DNA of 64,000 nucleotides from Pardosa pseudoannulata (GCA_032207245.1 CM063508.1:89468890-89532889), one strand, 5' to 3'; shown: positions 1-12,344, numbered from the stretch's first letter. Program-made: numbers and translations. The notes: generated from the sequence alone by a model not told the origin.

Positions 1-480
1 AAACTCGTTTGGCGGCATGCCATCAGTTGTCCACTGGTGATTGTTACCGCGTCTGAAAATCGCTCTCCACGAAACTCTTTCCCCAGAACAAGCTGCTCAT
101 TCGTCATTTGTTGGAGAGAAACTAAAACTAGCCATCTGGCGCGCTTGCCATCTCAAATATTCTGCGAAAAAATTATTTATTTTTTTTTCTTATATTTGAG
201 TTCAGGATAACCACACGTTTTGGCTTCCACTCCACCCTCCTCCCGGCATATCTGCCGATTTTTTTAGACAGCGAGTCCGCGAAGAGAACCTGTGGTTACG
301 TTTTTGTTCCCGCCAATGTGGCTCATGGTCATAAGAGCGAGGCCAGGTTCAAATGCAGATGGGGTATCTTTAGGAAGACGGCGAAAACCGGAAAAAAATA
401 TGCATTTAGAGTGAATGGCAACGGCAGCAATGAAAGGACAATTGATTTCTTTTTGGAATCTCATGGAATTTTATGCCTCG
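1..480. other. GC-richer non-repeat patch, possible regulatory sequence
   Basis: This stretch is clearly richer in G+C than the AT-rich DNA after it and contains several CpGs. An E2F-like word, TTCCCGCCAA, lies at 307-316. A 66-codon minus-strand frame covers 264-464 but resembles no family I know, and its composition does not look coding. It could be the edge of a promoter or exon lying mostly outside the window. No splice signal or protein match supports a gene. Confidence 0.2.
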
Positions 481-1996
481 TTTGCGAATAAGAGAGAATT
501 ACAAGGATTACAAATTCCCAAAAATCAGTTTTAACTGGACGATGGAGATTACAACTCTTCTCTTATATATTATTAATTTAGAGTTGTAAAATTTTGTACA
601 GATATACATAGAAGACTAGCTAATTAATCAAATTTTCTATAAATCACTGAAATATAATTGAAAATTGAAAACATAATTAAAAATTTTGCTAATTTTATAA
701 ATTCTTTTTGCAGTTTAATTTTCTTTACAGATTTCTACAAAATTTCTATCAAACATTCTTAACATGAATTAAAAAAAAATTGTGTACCCACTACAAGTTT
801 CGATTATTAAAACAAAAATACAGTGTCACATCGTCTGTTAAAATTGATGTTCTACCCGCATATTATCTTTTTTATTTTATTTTTTCTCTGTAAGTTGCGA
901 GTGGCAACAAACGATTTTTTTAGTAAAAATATGGTTGTTCTTTCGTATGCGAGAAAAAAATGGCTCTTGAGTTGCTTTTGTGCTTTGATATATTAATATT
1001 ATTTATGCCATAAATTCTTCTATATGACATTTTCTGTGTTTTAAAGATCTCGCATACCTAAATATAATAAAAGGTGTTTCATATTAAAAGTGCGTTGTTT
1101 TTGAGCAATTCATTAAAGCCATTGATAACATTCTTCAGTACCATACTTCTGATTTCGAAACTCAAACGGGACATACAGAAAAGTCAAATATTTAATACAG
1201 ATTCAACATATAGGTCAAAAATCATTTTCTAAAAATTGCCTGTTCAAGAAATCAATAAAATGTAACCAAATATGTTAAAAGATACATTTAATCAAGAACA
1301 AGGCAAAATCATGGAAGAGGGGGAAAATTGACAATTAAAATACAAGGAACAAAATTAACAAATAGTTTTGAATAAGTTGCATTTAAAAAAACATTTGACA
1401 AAAAGTTTTTTAATGTTATTGAAATGGTTATGCTCCAGTTTATATGTTTAAAGTTCTGTTCAGGATAGGTACATATAGCAAAGTATGCTAAAAATTACAC
1501 ATAATTGCAAGTAAATTTTGCGTATATTTCAACAAGAGTACAAATATTAACAGCTTTTGAAAAAATAATGGTTATCAGGTTAAACATTTAAATTGTTATT
1601 TGAACATATTAATTAAAATTTAGAGTTTTTACGAACTTTGTGTATGTGAGTAAAATTTAATTAGCGTAAGTTTCGAATTATCATATTTTTTTAAACTTGA
1701 ATTTTGTAGTTTATTTATAATATATTAACTTAAACTAATATCACACAAATAATTCATATTTACTTAAATACACAAAAAAAACCATAAAAGAAACTTTAGT
1801 AATTTTTAAACTTTTGAGTAATGTTAAAATAATATTATACAACAAAATCATTTTACTGATAATAATTTTTTTCAAAATTGTAAAATAGCTTAATTAATAA
1901 TGAAATATGCAATTATACCAGTCTTTTCACATATTTAATTTATTATGTTATGTATAATTTAACTTGCAACTTACATATTATGGAACCCATATATGA
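481..1996. other. AT-rich DNA, nothing recognised
   Basis: Very AT-rich sequence with frequent stops in all frames. I see no tandem structure, transposon end or RNA gene in it. Confidence 0.6.
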
Positions 1997-2029
1997 GGGG
2001 CACTCAATAAACATAAGAGTCTGGTAGCT
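1997..2029 (+). mobile_element. Possible mariner-type terminal inverted repeat, solitary
   Basis: After a TA dinucleotide the sequence begins TGAGGGGCACTCAATAA and continues to GTCTGGTAG. This resembles the outer ends of some arthropod mariner elements, which start with a GAGGGGC-N-TCAATAA-type word. I found no transposase frame downstream and no opposite end, so at most it is a relic. The resemblance is from memory. Confidence 0.2.
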
Positions 2030-2529
2030 CTGTATGTTTAAGAAATATCATAAGCATACTTTGAAAATTACTTATAATGATGCTCTGATATTTGTCTTTT
2101 TTTCTTTGTGTTTATCTAAACATATATTATTTTACCCACAAGAAAAAGATATACCTGATGAAATTTTCAGTTATTCCGGGGATAACTTACGTTATGAAGT
2201 AGAGTAGTAGCAACATCTTCTAAATATTGTCTTAAATAATACACAAAAAATTGCATAAAACTTTCAGTATGTTTCATGCTACTCCTTGCGTTACAATTTC
2301 CGATGAGACATGAAAATCTCCATTTCTCGAAACCTCAATACATGCATATCGTGGGACTACTAAAAATTAAAACAATCAATGTAAATTAACATTTAACGTT
2401 GCCCTGTTATTTATACCTCACCTTTGCCTATGTCATAAAAATGCAGCTATTATTTTTCAACCCACAAGAAAACATCGTTGTTTTTTTAAAGCTTAAAGCC
2501 TTTGTCTCAGTAAAATATCACCTTCTCCT

Positions 2530-2900
2530 GAATTTTCCCTTTAACGCACCCGGAAGGCATTTAAAGGTTAAACACGCGCTATTCAGAGAGATGAGTGGGT
2601 GAATCTTGCAGTTCCCACCCAAGCGAAGAGGATTGAAATGCATTATTGACAAGGAGATAAATTCGCGATAACATCGTTACGCTTTCTTATTTTCAGCTGA
2701 GTGTGACTGGAGATGTTACAGGCGATGTGATTGATTGGCTGATTTTATTTACTTCAACTGGAGGTGGGGGGGATCCTCAGGGGCTTGACATGATTTCGCT
2801 TTTTCCCTCATGTCTGAGAGAGAAAGAGACGCACGTCATGGCAAGCAATGAAAAGTGGCTAAGGGAAATACTTCAAATTATCGAGGCTTGTAACCGATAA
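2530..2900 (+). other. GC-richer patch with acceptor-like site and 65-codon frame
   Basis: The local base composition rises here. A pyrimidine-rich run ending in TTTTCAG lies at about 2690-2697, shaped like a 3' splice site. It is followed by an open frame at 2703-2900 (65 codons, stop at the end). The predicted peptide has a glycine run from a G-rich tract and matches no family I recognise. It could be a terminal exon, a conserved non-coding element or chance. Nothing else in the flanks supports a gene. Confidence 0.15.
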
Positions 2901-4109
2901 CTATTTTGCGCAATCGAAACAATAACAATCATATTTCCTGGTACTTGTTCATACAAAACAGTTTATTGCATTTTGGAAGATGGTTAAATATATAATAGCA
3001 TTCTGACGCAATTGTTAAACTTCATATAAGAAAAGAAAACTTAAATTTCGTCGAGGGCGAGATATTGTTGAAAATACAGATGCATTGCATTTTGACGCAA
3101 TAAATCTAGTAACGAATTTTGTCCTGAACAGAATCAGTAAGTAGATGTACAGAGAATTTTTCTGAGTTCCACTAAGGGAAGCATAAGTACAGGTATACAG
3201 AGCTGTTATCATACATGTCCATCAGCTAGGTAAATTTACCTTATAGCAGTTGCATTGGGAACAAGCTTCCTCTAGCAGAGGTATTCAACTTTTTCTGTTT
3301 TCGATCTCTTTCTGAATTCAGATTGTTTCAAGACATCATATGTATAAACCTTCAACATTTTATTTTCAAAATAATGAGTTTATAGACATTTGACATTAAA
3401 ATTGACATTGACATCAATTTAAATGCAAACATGAAGTATGCATCTGGTAGATCTCATGAAAACCATTTATTAATTAAATAAGTTTAATGTTACATCCTAA
3501 CGAAATTAAACTAAAAGTTTAAATAAAATCGTGAGAATAATGCAATATTTTGTAATTTCCCCGAGAAAATGTCAAAGCACCCCAAAGCTTTTTCAAAAGT
3601 TTCCAAAATTTACATTAAACGTTATGAGAAATTTGAATTTATATGTTACAAAAATATTTTTAGATGCTACCAGATGTTTTTCGTTTAGACATTGGTTTAT
3701 GCAAAAGTGAATAGTTGGATAATATATTATTCGGTTATCACGTAGGGAATCAGACTTCGCATACAAAGATGTATTTCCTACTCAAATTCCAGTCAGGTGA
3801 CGGAATTTATCTCAATTCAACACCCATTGCTTTACAAACAGGGTAACGTTCGACACACTTTTATTTACATTCACCAACAGTACTTGGAAGTTTTAGTAGA
3901 AACATTTTATCATTATAGACTGCAATGTACTTAACAAAAAAAAAAATAGTATGATAAATTTATTAATAAATTTTAATAATCTTTAAATCCCGAGAAAATT
4001 AAAATAAAGCTTCAAAATAAAGAACATTTTTCAGAACAGTTATAAAATTAATTCGATTATAAAACTATTCGTTTAAGCATTTATGCTATTATTTTTTTAT
4101 TAACAATAA
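2901..4109. other. AT-rich DNA, nothing recognised
   Basis: No gene, repeat array or element end is visible. A 65-codon minus-strand frame at 3015-3212 shows no coding character. Confidence 0.5.
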
Positions 4110-5160
4110 CATAATTTATATGGTTAACTATATTTTATGAAAATTTTACATTTTATAAATTCAATATTACAGAATCATTTAACTATATTTTATAGAGGTT
4201 TATTTTACATTTTATAAATTCAATTTTAAAAACAGAATTTATCCTATAGTTAACTATATTTTATAGTAAGAATTATTTTACATTTCATAATTCAAGTTTA
4301 ATTAACAGAATTTATCTCATGGTTAACTATATTTTCTAGGAAGGATTATTTTCCATTTTATAAATTCAATTTTAATTAACAGAATTTATCTTATATTTAA
4401 CTATATTTTCTAGGAAGGATTATTTTCCATTTTATAAATTCAATTTTAATTAACAGAATTTATCTCATGGTTAACTGTATTTTATAGGAAAGATTATTTT
4501 TATTTTATAAATTTAATTTTAATTAACAGAATTTATCTCATGGTTAACTATATTTTATAGGAAGAATTATTTTTATTTTATAAATTTAATTCTAATTAAC
4601 AGTATTTATCCTATGGTTAACTATATTTTATAGGAAGGATTATTTTACATTTTATAAATTCAATTTTAATTAACAGAATTTATCTCATGGTTAACTATAT
4701 TTTCTAGAAAGGATTATTTTACATTTTATAAATTAAATTTTAATTAACAGAATTTATCCTATGGTTAACTATATTTTATAGGAAGGATTATTTTACATTT
4801 TATAAATTCAATTTTAATTAACAGAATTTATCCTATGGTTAACTATATTTTATAGGAAGGATTATTTTACATTTCATAATTCAGTTTTAATTAACAGAAT
4901 TTATCTCATGGTTAACTATATTTTCTAGGAAGGAATATTTTCCATTTTATAAATTCAATTTTAATTAACAGAATTTATCCTATGGTTAACTATATTTTAT
5001 AGGAAGGATTATTTTACATTTTATAAATTTAATATTAATTAACAGAATTTATCCTATGGTTAACTATATTTCATAGGAAGGATTAATTTACATTTTATAA
5101 ATTCAATTTTAATTAACAGAATTTTAAAGTTCAATTTTAATTAACAGAATTTATCATATT
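4110..5160 (+). repeat. 74-bp tandem repeat array, about 14 copies
   Basis: The word GGTTAACTATATTTT recurs at 4615, 4689, 4763, 4837, 4910, 4984 and 5058, a spacing of 73-74 bp, with more diverged copies back to about 4120. Each unit also carries TTAATTAACAGAATTTATC and a TTTTATAAATT segment. The central copies are nearly identical and the outer ones decay, as expected when an array is homogenised from the middle. The array is non-coding and very AT-rich. Confidence 0.93.
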
Positions 5161-5449
5161 TTTTTTTTATTTCTGTCAACTTTTTCAGAACCGGTATAAT
5201 AGAATTTAATTGTACAACAAAAAGCTGTCAAAGACAAAATACTTTCAATCTAAATAATCTTTCGTGAAAAATAATTTCAATTAAATTTGTATTTTATTAG
5301 TAAATTTAAAGTTAGGTTTATATATTAGTTTATACAAATAGATACATTACGGAAATATCTTTTACCCATCATAGATAAGGAATTATTTTACATTTTATAA
5401 AATAGTATTCAAAGTTTATGAATATTTTACAGATTTTTTTTATCATGGA

Positions 5450-6575
5450 TATTGAGTTTTCTAAAATAATTTAAATAGGATGCTTTCAGAAATAGAAATC
5501 AAATATTAAAAAATACCGTGTTTCAAAGCGAAAAAAGAAAAGAGCGAAAAAAAATCAAACCATTCCCTGCAATTCTAAGAATCTCTTTTCAGTCTCTTCA
5601 TTTCTACCAATTTCCTTCTCTTTTGCATTGCTGGATACTTTAACTAATTAACAGCTTCTTCCAATTTTTTTTTCTACACACTGCAAATTCTTGAATAATT
5701 TTCTAAATTAAGGATAATACGAAAAAAATAGCATTTTTTTCCTCTAGATTTTTCAATTTTAAGGATACTGGTGTTCGTACAAATCAGAAGAGATTGAGAT
5801 TAAATTTGCTACGAATGAAAAATTACGACATTTGAACTTTTAATGCTTTTAACACTTTTTTTTTGGCTAGTAATAAATGGACCGGATACAAATTTAATAA
5901 AAGAGAAAATATCTATAAATTATTCTTCCCACGTTTTTCGCTTAATAATTTGTTCTGCGAATGCATCCTGAATAAAACGAGCATAGTTATTCTATAGCTT
6001 CAAGATCGTAGAATATTCTAATGTTATTAAGATTATTGGTGAAATGCTTACGTAGTCTTGGCTATAACGATACTAAGAAAAATCTGACAATAATGATAGT
6101 GTAGGGACCTAAAACATATTGTTATAGGTAGGCATCATTTATGCATCCATTTTTTTATCATGCATATAAGAGTTTTAAATATAATTTAATATTTAAATGA
6201 TTTAAAAATTAAAAATATTAAAAATACCGTTTTCAAAGGTGAGAAAAGAAAAAAAGAAAACAAAACATCAATGTATAATTCCAATTTCATTCTTAATCGC
6301 CTTTTGGATCTTTCTATCTTTATAAATTTATTTATACTTTTATTCTTTTATATTCTATTTAAACTAATTAAAAATTTTTAATAATAAATTCTTTAAATTT
6401 TTATAAATTTAATACGATACTAATCAAAAAAAACAACATAGTTTTGAAATTTTACGAATGAAAAATTAACTTTGAGTTTTTACTCAACACTTTTTTTTTG
6501 CTAGTAATAAATGAGAGATACAAATTTAATAAGAAAAATCCTAAAAATTTACTATGTGCTTAATAATTTGTTACT
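5450..6575 (+). repeat. Diverged tandem duplication, unit about 0.65-0.7 kb
   Basis: Two segments, roughly 5460-5960 and 6170-6575, share a series of landmarks in the same order. These are an AAATACCGT word followed by an A/G-rich stretch, a T-rich pyrimidine tract, ACGAATGAAAAATTA, and CTAGTAATAAATG followed by ATACAAATTTAATA and GCTTAATAATTTGTT. Point changes and indels are numerous, so the duplication is old. There are no open frames of note. Confidence 0.75.
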
Positions 6576-7505
6576 TCGATGTAAATATAAACGTAGTATT
6601 CAAAAATTATAAATGTTTCACACATTGTTTTTTAAATGTTTCTTCTGGTCATTGGATCACTCTTTCTATAACGATCTTAAATTTATACTTCATATATAAG
6701 ATTACTAAAAAATGTTGTATAGGGAGTGAATATGTATAGACTCATGCTTGAAAGACTAACAAGAGACCTTTGTCTAGAAAAGGAGCGAGAAGTAAGAATA
6801 ATTATATATTTAAATGTTTTAATTTAAAGTTAAAATTTGTACGTTATTAATGAGAATATAAATCAATAAAAAAATTACCTATCGTTTTCCATAGGTTTCG
6901 ATGAATAATGAACATACTTCGTACGACATATTAAGCCTGACAACATAGTAAAATAACAAGTAGGTTTTGTAAATTTGGATCCGCATTGAGACTAACAAGA
7001 GACCTTTGTCTAGAAAAGGAGCGAGAAGTAAGATAAAATAACTTATAAACAAAATATATTAATGTTTTACCGCCTGTCTAAAGTTAATATTTGTCTACGT
7101 TTTATCTCGCAATGAAGATTAAATATAAACGTAGTATAAATAAAAATTATTAAATCCCGTTTCACACATATGTGATTTTGAAATGTTTCTTACTGGTCAT
7201 ATCGGGTTTGGTTTTGGAGCGCTACGGTCTACTTTTTGCAACACGAGGGCTAATGAGACCGGGACCTACTGCTTTAAGTCGATTCCGAACGGCTACGAAC
7301 ATCCATGCCATAATGGGATTCGAACCCATGAACTCCGGTTTCGAAGGCCAGCACCCTAACCATTCGGCCATCGTTCGGCCTGGTCATATCGGATCACTCT
7401 TTCTATGTTAACATCTTAGAATTTATACTTCTTATATATAAAGATTACTTTAAAAAATGTTACCGCGTGATAGGGCGTGAATATGTATAGGCTCATGCTT
7501 GATTC
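6575..7505 (+). repeat. Local segmental duplication with a perfect 43-bp repeat
   Basis: Sequence at 6575-6796 is repeated, partly rearranged, at 6990-7505. Shared parts include ATATAAACGTAGTAT, CTTCTGGTCAT/CTTACTGGTCAT, GGATCACTCTTTCTAT and GAATATGTATAG. A 43-bp block is identical at 6754-6796 and 6990-7032; it includes AAGAGACCTTTGTCTAG. The second copy was later interrupted by the SINE at 7206-7379, while the first keeps the uninterrupted site at about 6647-6665. Confidence 0.8.
7206..7379 (-). mobile_element. Full-length tRNA-derived SINE, copy 1
   Basis: Read on the minus strand, the element starts with a tRNA-like head. It contains a Pol III A box, TGGCCGAATGG (complement of 7360-7370), and a perfect B box, GGTTCGAATCC (complement of 7316-7326). 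A non-tRNA body follows, and the tail ends CCAAAACCAAAC. It is flanked by a perfect 13-bp target-site duplication, CTGGTCATATCGG, at 7193-7205 and 7380-7392. The sister segment near 6650 has this site once and no insert. The head resembles a degenerate tRNA, but the anticodon arm does not fold cleanly enough to name the parent isotype, and it is not a functional tRNA gene. Confidence 0.93.
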
Positions 7506-7518
7506 TCTTTAAAATTTA

Positions 7519-7693
7519 GCCGAACGATGGCCGAATGGTTAGGGTGCTGGCCTTCGGAACCGGAGTTCGTGGGTTTGAATCTCACTGTGGCATGGATATT
7601 CGTAGCCGTTCGGAATCGGCTTTAAGTAGTAGGTCCTGGTCTCATTAGCCCTCGTGTTGCAAAAAGTAGGCTGTAGCGATCAAAATCAAATCC
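7519..7693 (+). mobile_element. Full-length tRNA-derived SINE, copy 2
   Basis: Same family as the copy at 7206 but in plus orientation. The A box TGGCCGAATGG is at 7528-7538 and the B box GGTTTGAATCT at 7572-7582, with two changes from consensus. The body carries the family words AGCCGTTCGGAATCGGC, TCATTAGCCCTCGTG and GCAAAAAGTAG, and the tail is CAAAATCAAAT. A 12-bp target duplication, CTTTAAAATTTA, flanks it at 7507-7518 and 7694-7705. Copies 1 and 2 lie head to head about 140 bp apart. Confidence 0.93.
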
Positions 7694-7705
7694 CTTTAAA
7701 ATTTA

Positions 7706-8101
7706 AATCAGTAAATTTTCATCATGTGTGTTAATAAAGAAGACTAGATCCAAACTTTTCACAAATAATTTAAAATTAAATGTATTTTTCATTCTTTTAA
7801 AAACTTAGTCACGCATAACCCTGAATAATGTTTCCCTTCATCAAGTAGTACAATTTGTTTAAAGAAACCTTTTAACGCCCTTTTGCCCATAGGTTAACAT
7901 GGAACTACAGAAATCCAAAATAGCCGGTACCTTCTCACTTTAAAGCCCAATGACCTACATACGTCCCTCTCTCTATATATAGACCTGTCGCTAATAGTTA
8001 TACTAAGCAAGCATTCATTAAGTGAGATTTAGTTTGATTCCCAGTTAAAGTTTATATGTGTGGTCTCTCCTCATCCGGAAAAATATCAAATGTATAGAGC
8101 A
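7706..8101. other. Unique-looking DNA, nothing recognised
   Basis: Mixed composition with no element end, array or frame that I can support. Confidence 0.5.
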
Positions 8102-8280
8102 GGGGTCGGCAAGCTATGACCAGCTGTGTGCATTCAATCCGGTGCTAATAAATCAAATGGGCATGGTAAGGCCGATTTTATGAAATCTAGATTTTGAATA
8201 ATGAACGCTACTTGCGTGTTTTTAATTCAGCGGAGAGAGGAATACTAGATATGTCACTTTTGCCTTAGCGACGCTGTAGT
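8102..8280 (+). mobile_element. Possible hAT-type transposon end, fragment
   Basis: CAGGGGTCGGCAAGCTATGA at 8102 matches the CAGGGGTCGGCAAACTA-type terminus known from hAT (Charlie-like) elements. The following 170 bp are GC-richer than the flanks. I could not find an opposite terminus or an 8-bp target duplication, so this is probably a truncated end. The call rests on one remembered terminus. Confidence 0.4.
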
Positions 8281-8703
8281 TTAAACTTTAACAGAATTCT
8301 ATGCAAAATACCAATGCAAGTTATTTTTACTAATGACTCTTCGCAACCAGTTACTAACTTGGAAGCCCAGCATGACGATATACTGATTCAGAAACACAAT
8401 TTCATTCTTCACAATTAGTGCACGTTTTTATCTTTCACCGTCCTGTAATATGTTATCTGATAGTAATTATCAGCAAAAGAGTTTTATTAAAGGGTAAAAA
8501 TACGTATTCGTGTTTGAGACCTGCTTCACCGAAAGTAATTTTTACTTAATAATGAGATTCTACCCTAAAAATTTATTTGCCCCTGATTTACAGGGCAAAC
8601 CGATCAGAAAATGGTGAATGATTTAACATAGTAGGATAGAGGAAATTACTAAAGACAGAAGAAAAAAATGATACTTTTAAAATTATTTTCCTTTCTCCCT
8701 CTC

Positions 8704-8926
<223 letters not shown>

Positions 8927-9060
8927 CCCATAAGAGCAAAGAAATACATTACCTCAATTCAAACCTTTTTACAGTTAAGAGGTAACCCCGTATAGGGTCT
9001 GAACTGTCGGAATTTAACTTCTGCATTCTACTCTTTTCCGACTTGATTGTGTCTGCATAC

Positions 9061-9075
9061 ACACACATATGTATG

Positions 9076-9124
<49 letters not shown>

Positions 9125-9225
9125 GTATATGTATATGTATATATATATATATGATATGTATGTATATGTATGTAATATGTATGCATATATATACATGCAT
9201 ACATACATACATATATATTACCGTG
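9061..9225. repeat. (TA)n/(TATG)n microsatellite
   Basis: Compound TA, ATGT and ACAT repeats. Five overlapping Tyr/Ile/His-rich frames on both strands are artefacts of it. Confidence 0.95.
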
Positions 9226-9539
9226 AATACGTACATGTACACCTGTGTGCTTATGCATGAAAACATGAATGTACGTGTATGGTCATGTCTAGCGTAGTGT
9301 ATTTAAACTTACTTTAGTAATAGCAATAATAAATGGTACGGTGGAACTTTACTGTGGTAATAAATGCCGGAAAGTGGTTGAAGCCTCCGTTCTCTCTGAC
9401 TTTAGTCACAAATAATAATCTCCAAAGGTTATTCTTTTCTTGTACTTTATATTTTAAAATACTTTATATTTTAAAATAAATAAATCAAGTGTTGCTCGCA
9501 AACGTTGTTTCTCTCCTTTTTCGTCCGAAATGAGTTTGG
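9226..9539. other. AT-rich spacer, nothing recognised
   Basis: Short stretch with a 15-bp direct repeat, TACTTTATATTTTAA, near 9440-9475. No gene evidence. Confidence 0.5.
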
Positions 9540-9930
9540 TGAAAGTGGAATGATCCCATCCCACCATCTTGTGCGAGTACCGCTACCTCCAGAGGCCGAA
9601 GACGATCGCATCTATTCCGTGTCGGGGTGAGCGGAGGAGATTTTGTCTGCTATCGACCGGTCTGCGTCCCGCGGTCGAAGACCGTCTGTGGCGCAGACGA
9701 TCTTCATTCTCCGGGGTCGTAGACGGTCTCCGGGATCTTCTCACCATCCACCCACCCCCCTTTCGATCGGGAGACGAAAATTTCGGGAGTTCGTTGCCCC
9801 CGACTTCTGACAGCAGCGTTTGGTTAACTTCCCAGTTAGAGAAAGGACAAGGGGTTTACAGATTTCGAGTGGAGTTAAGAGGTTAGGTAAGGTCGCTGAG
9901 ACATTTTCGGAGAGGCTCGCCATAACGGCG
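9540..9930 (+). promoter_or_regulatory. Isolated GC/CpG-rich island, candidate promoter and first exon
   Basis: This ~390-bp block is conspicuously CpG-rich between AT-rich flanks. It begins with a YY1-like word, CCACCATCTTG, at 9561-9571. It contains self-complementary GGTCGAAGACC/GGTCGTAGACGG-type words, and ends near TTAG|GTAAGG, a good 5' splice-donor match with the exon ending at 9886. A 105-codon plus frame (9569-9886) spans most of it, but the peptide is Arg-rich and resembles nothing I know. I favour a 5' UTR exon with promoter. A decayed transposon is the alternative. Confidence 0.4.
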
Positions 9931-9949
9931 GTTTCAATTTTTTTAAATT

Positions 9950-12200
9950 AATTAATTACCTAATTAACTCATGAAAGTTTCAGTGTTAATCAGGCATCTT
10001 ATTTTAGTTTCACTTGGTACTAGAAATTATTCCGAAATATAACGAAACATTTTTTAACTATAGTTTTAGAATAACTAAAAAAAGTTTTAAGATGATAAAA
10101 AGAAACATAATTTATCAAATTTTGACTCATAGCTTCAAAGAATAAGAATTTATCAATGGTTTTTTTAAAAACTTTTTTTTAACTATAGTTTTAGAATAAC
10201 TAAAAGAAATTTTTTAAGATAGGAAAATATAGAGATTAGAGTGATTAAAAGAAACATAATTTATCAAATTCTGACTCATAGGTTCAAAGAATAAGAATTT
10301 ATCAATGATTTTTTGCTAAAACTTTTTAAACTCTAGTTTTAGAATAACTAAAAAAAAGGTCTTAAGATAGTATAACATAGAGATTAGAGTGATAAAAAGA
10401 AACATAATTTATCAAATTTTGACTCATAGGTTCAAAGAATAAGAATTTATCAATGGGTTTTTTAAAAAACTTTTTTAACTCTAGTTTTAGAATAACTAAA
10501 AAAAAGGTCTTAAGACAGTAAAACATAGAGATTAGAGTGATAAAAAGAAACATAATTTATCAAATTTTGACGCATAGGTTCAGAGAATAAGTATTTATAA
10601 ATGGCTTTTTTTTTAAATTTATATTAAATTATAGTTTTAGAATAACTAAAAAAAGAGTTTTCAGATAGTAAAAAATAGAGTGATAAAAAGGAACATAATT
10701 TATCAAATTCTAACTCATAGGTTCAAAGAATAGGAGTCTATCAATTGCTTTTTTTTTCGAACTTTTTTTAACTATAGTTTTAGAATAACTGAAAAAAAAA
10801 AGGTTTCAAGATAGTAAAACATAGAGATTAGAGTAATAAAAAGAAAGATAATTTATCAAATTCTGACTCACAGGTTCAAAGAACAAAAATTTATCAATGG
10901 CTTTTTTTAAAACTTTTTTCAACTATAGTATTAGAATAACAAAAAAAAGTTTAAAACAGTAAAATATAGCGATTAGAGTGATAAAAAGAAACGTAATTTA
11001 TCAAATTCTGACTCATACATTCAAAGAATAAGAATTTGTGAATGACTTATTATTTTCTTATAAGAAATCAATATTTGAATCAATGGGTTTATACGCGATT
11101 CTACAAATTCGTTAAGTTATTTAATATTAAGGATAGGTACACCAAATATATAATAGAGTGTGTAAAAATTCTGAAATGATAAAATTTTAGGGTGAAATTT
11201 TAAAACTATAATAATTATTTTTTAATTAATTGGACATCTCAGCCGGAAAAGCTTCTACATTAGCCAGAAATTTTATTTTAGTTTTACGAGGCACTAAAAA
11301 TTATTTCTAAATATAACAAAACATTGTTTTAAAGAAGAATACTTTTTTAACCCCCGCCCAAAAAATAGGGCTTTGTATGATATAATAAAATATATTGATT
11401 ACACTGATAAAATATATTACAATTTATCAAATTCTATGCGAGATATTAATAAAACTAGAATTTAGGAAGAACTGTTTAAATAAAATCAATTACTATGGTT
11501 AAAACGAAATAATTTTTTCAATTAATGGGATATTACGCGATCCTGCACATTTGATTAGTAATTTAAGGATAAGTGTTAAGGATAGGTCACCCACCCAAGT
11601 GCCAAATAAGGTGTAAAATTCTGAAATGAGAAAATTTTCAAATTATAAGAATTAATATAGGAAATAATTAAATAATAACTCGTGAAAATTTCAATAATAA
11701 TCAAACATTATTTTAGTTCTACGTGACACAAGTAATTAAACCGTTTTCAACGAAACATAAGTAAAAAATAATGGTAATTTTAGAACAACATAAAAAATAA
11801 TAATAGTTTTCTACGCTATAGTAACAGAAATATATATATATATATATATATAAAAAGAGAATAAAAATAATATCTTTTATCAGTCAAGGTCAATTCTTTA
11901 ATGATAAAAATATCTGGAAATTTTTTTTTAAAACAAAAATGTTTTGATTGATATGAAATCAATTTTTGAATTGTTAAAGCCATGCAAATTCGTTTGATAG
12001 TTACATATTAAGTGTAGACAAACCAAATATAAAAATGAGTAGAAATTCCGAAAAATATAAAAATTTAGACGTTAATTTTCCCATTATTATATTGTGATGA
12101 AAAATAATTTAATACTTTAAATGATTTAGAATAACTTAAAAATATAGTTTTCCACGCTATAGTAAGATGTAGTATTAAACTAATAAGAATCTTAATTGAT
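9950..12200 (+). repeat. Nested tandem array: 148-bp units inside larger degenerate units
   Basis: The anchor TAGTTTTAGAATAAC (the last copy has a substitution) occurs at 10061, 10186, 10334, 10482, 10632, 10775 and 10926. Spacing is about 143-151 bp except for a shorter first unit of 125. Each unit has CATAATTTATCAAATT, GACTCATAGGTTCAAAGAATAA and poly-T. Around this, longer segments recur in degenerate form. ATTTTAGTTTYACNNGGYACTA followed by CGAAATATAACGAAACAT-like sequence is at about 9995 and 11270, with a poorer copy at 11705. TACGCGATTCTACAAATTCG-like sequence is at about 11090, 11530 and 11985. All non-coding. Confidence 0.88.
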
Positions 12201-12289
12201 ATATGCTTCTAAGTGAAATATTGAACCCTCAATATTTCACTCTGATGAGTCATTTTTCTCCTCTTTGTTAAAAACACCCCCAAAATGCG

Positions 12290-12290
<1 letters not shown>

Positions 12291-12344
<54 letters not shown>

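Noticed and set aside
7316..7379. tRNA gene on the minus strand
   Set aside because: A and B boxes are present, but the acceptor and anticodon arms do not pair properly. The same sequence recurs with target duplications and an extra body, so it is a SINE head.
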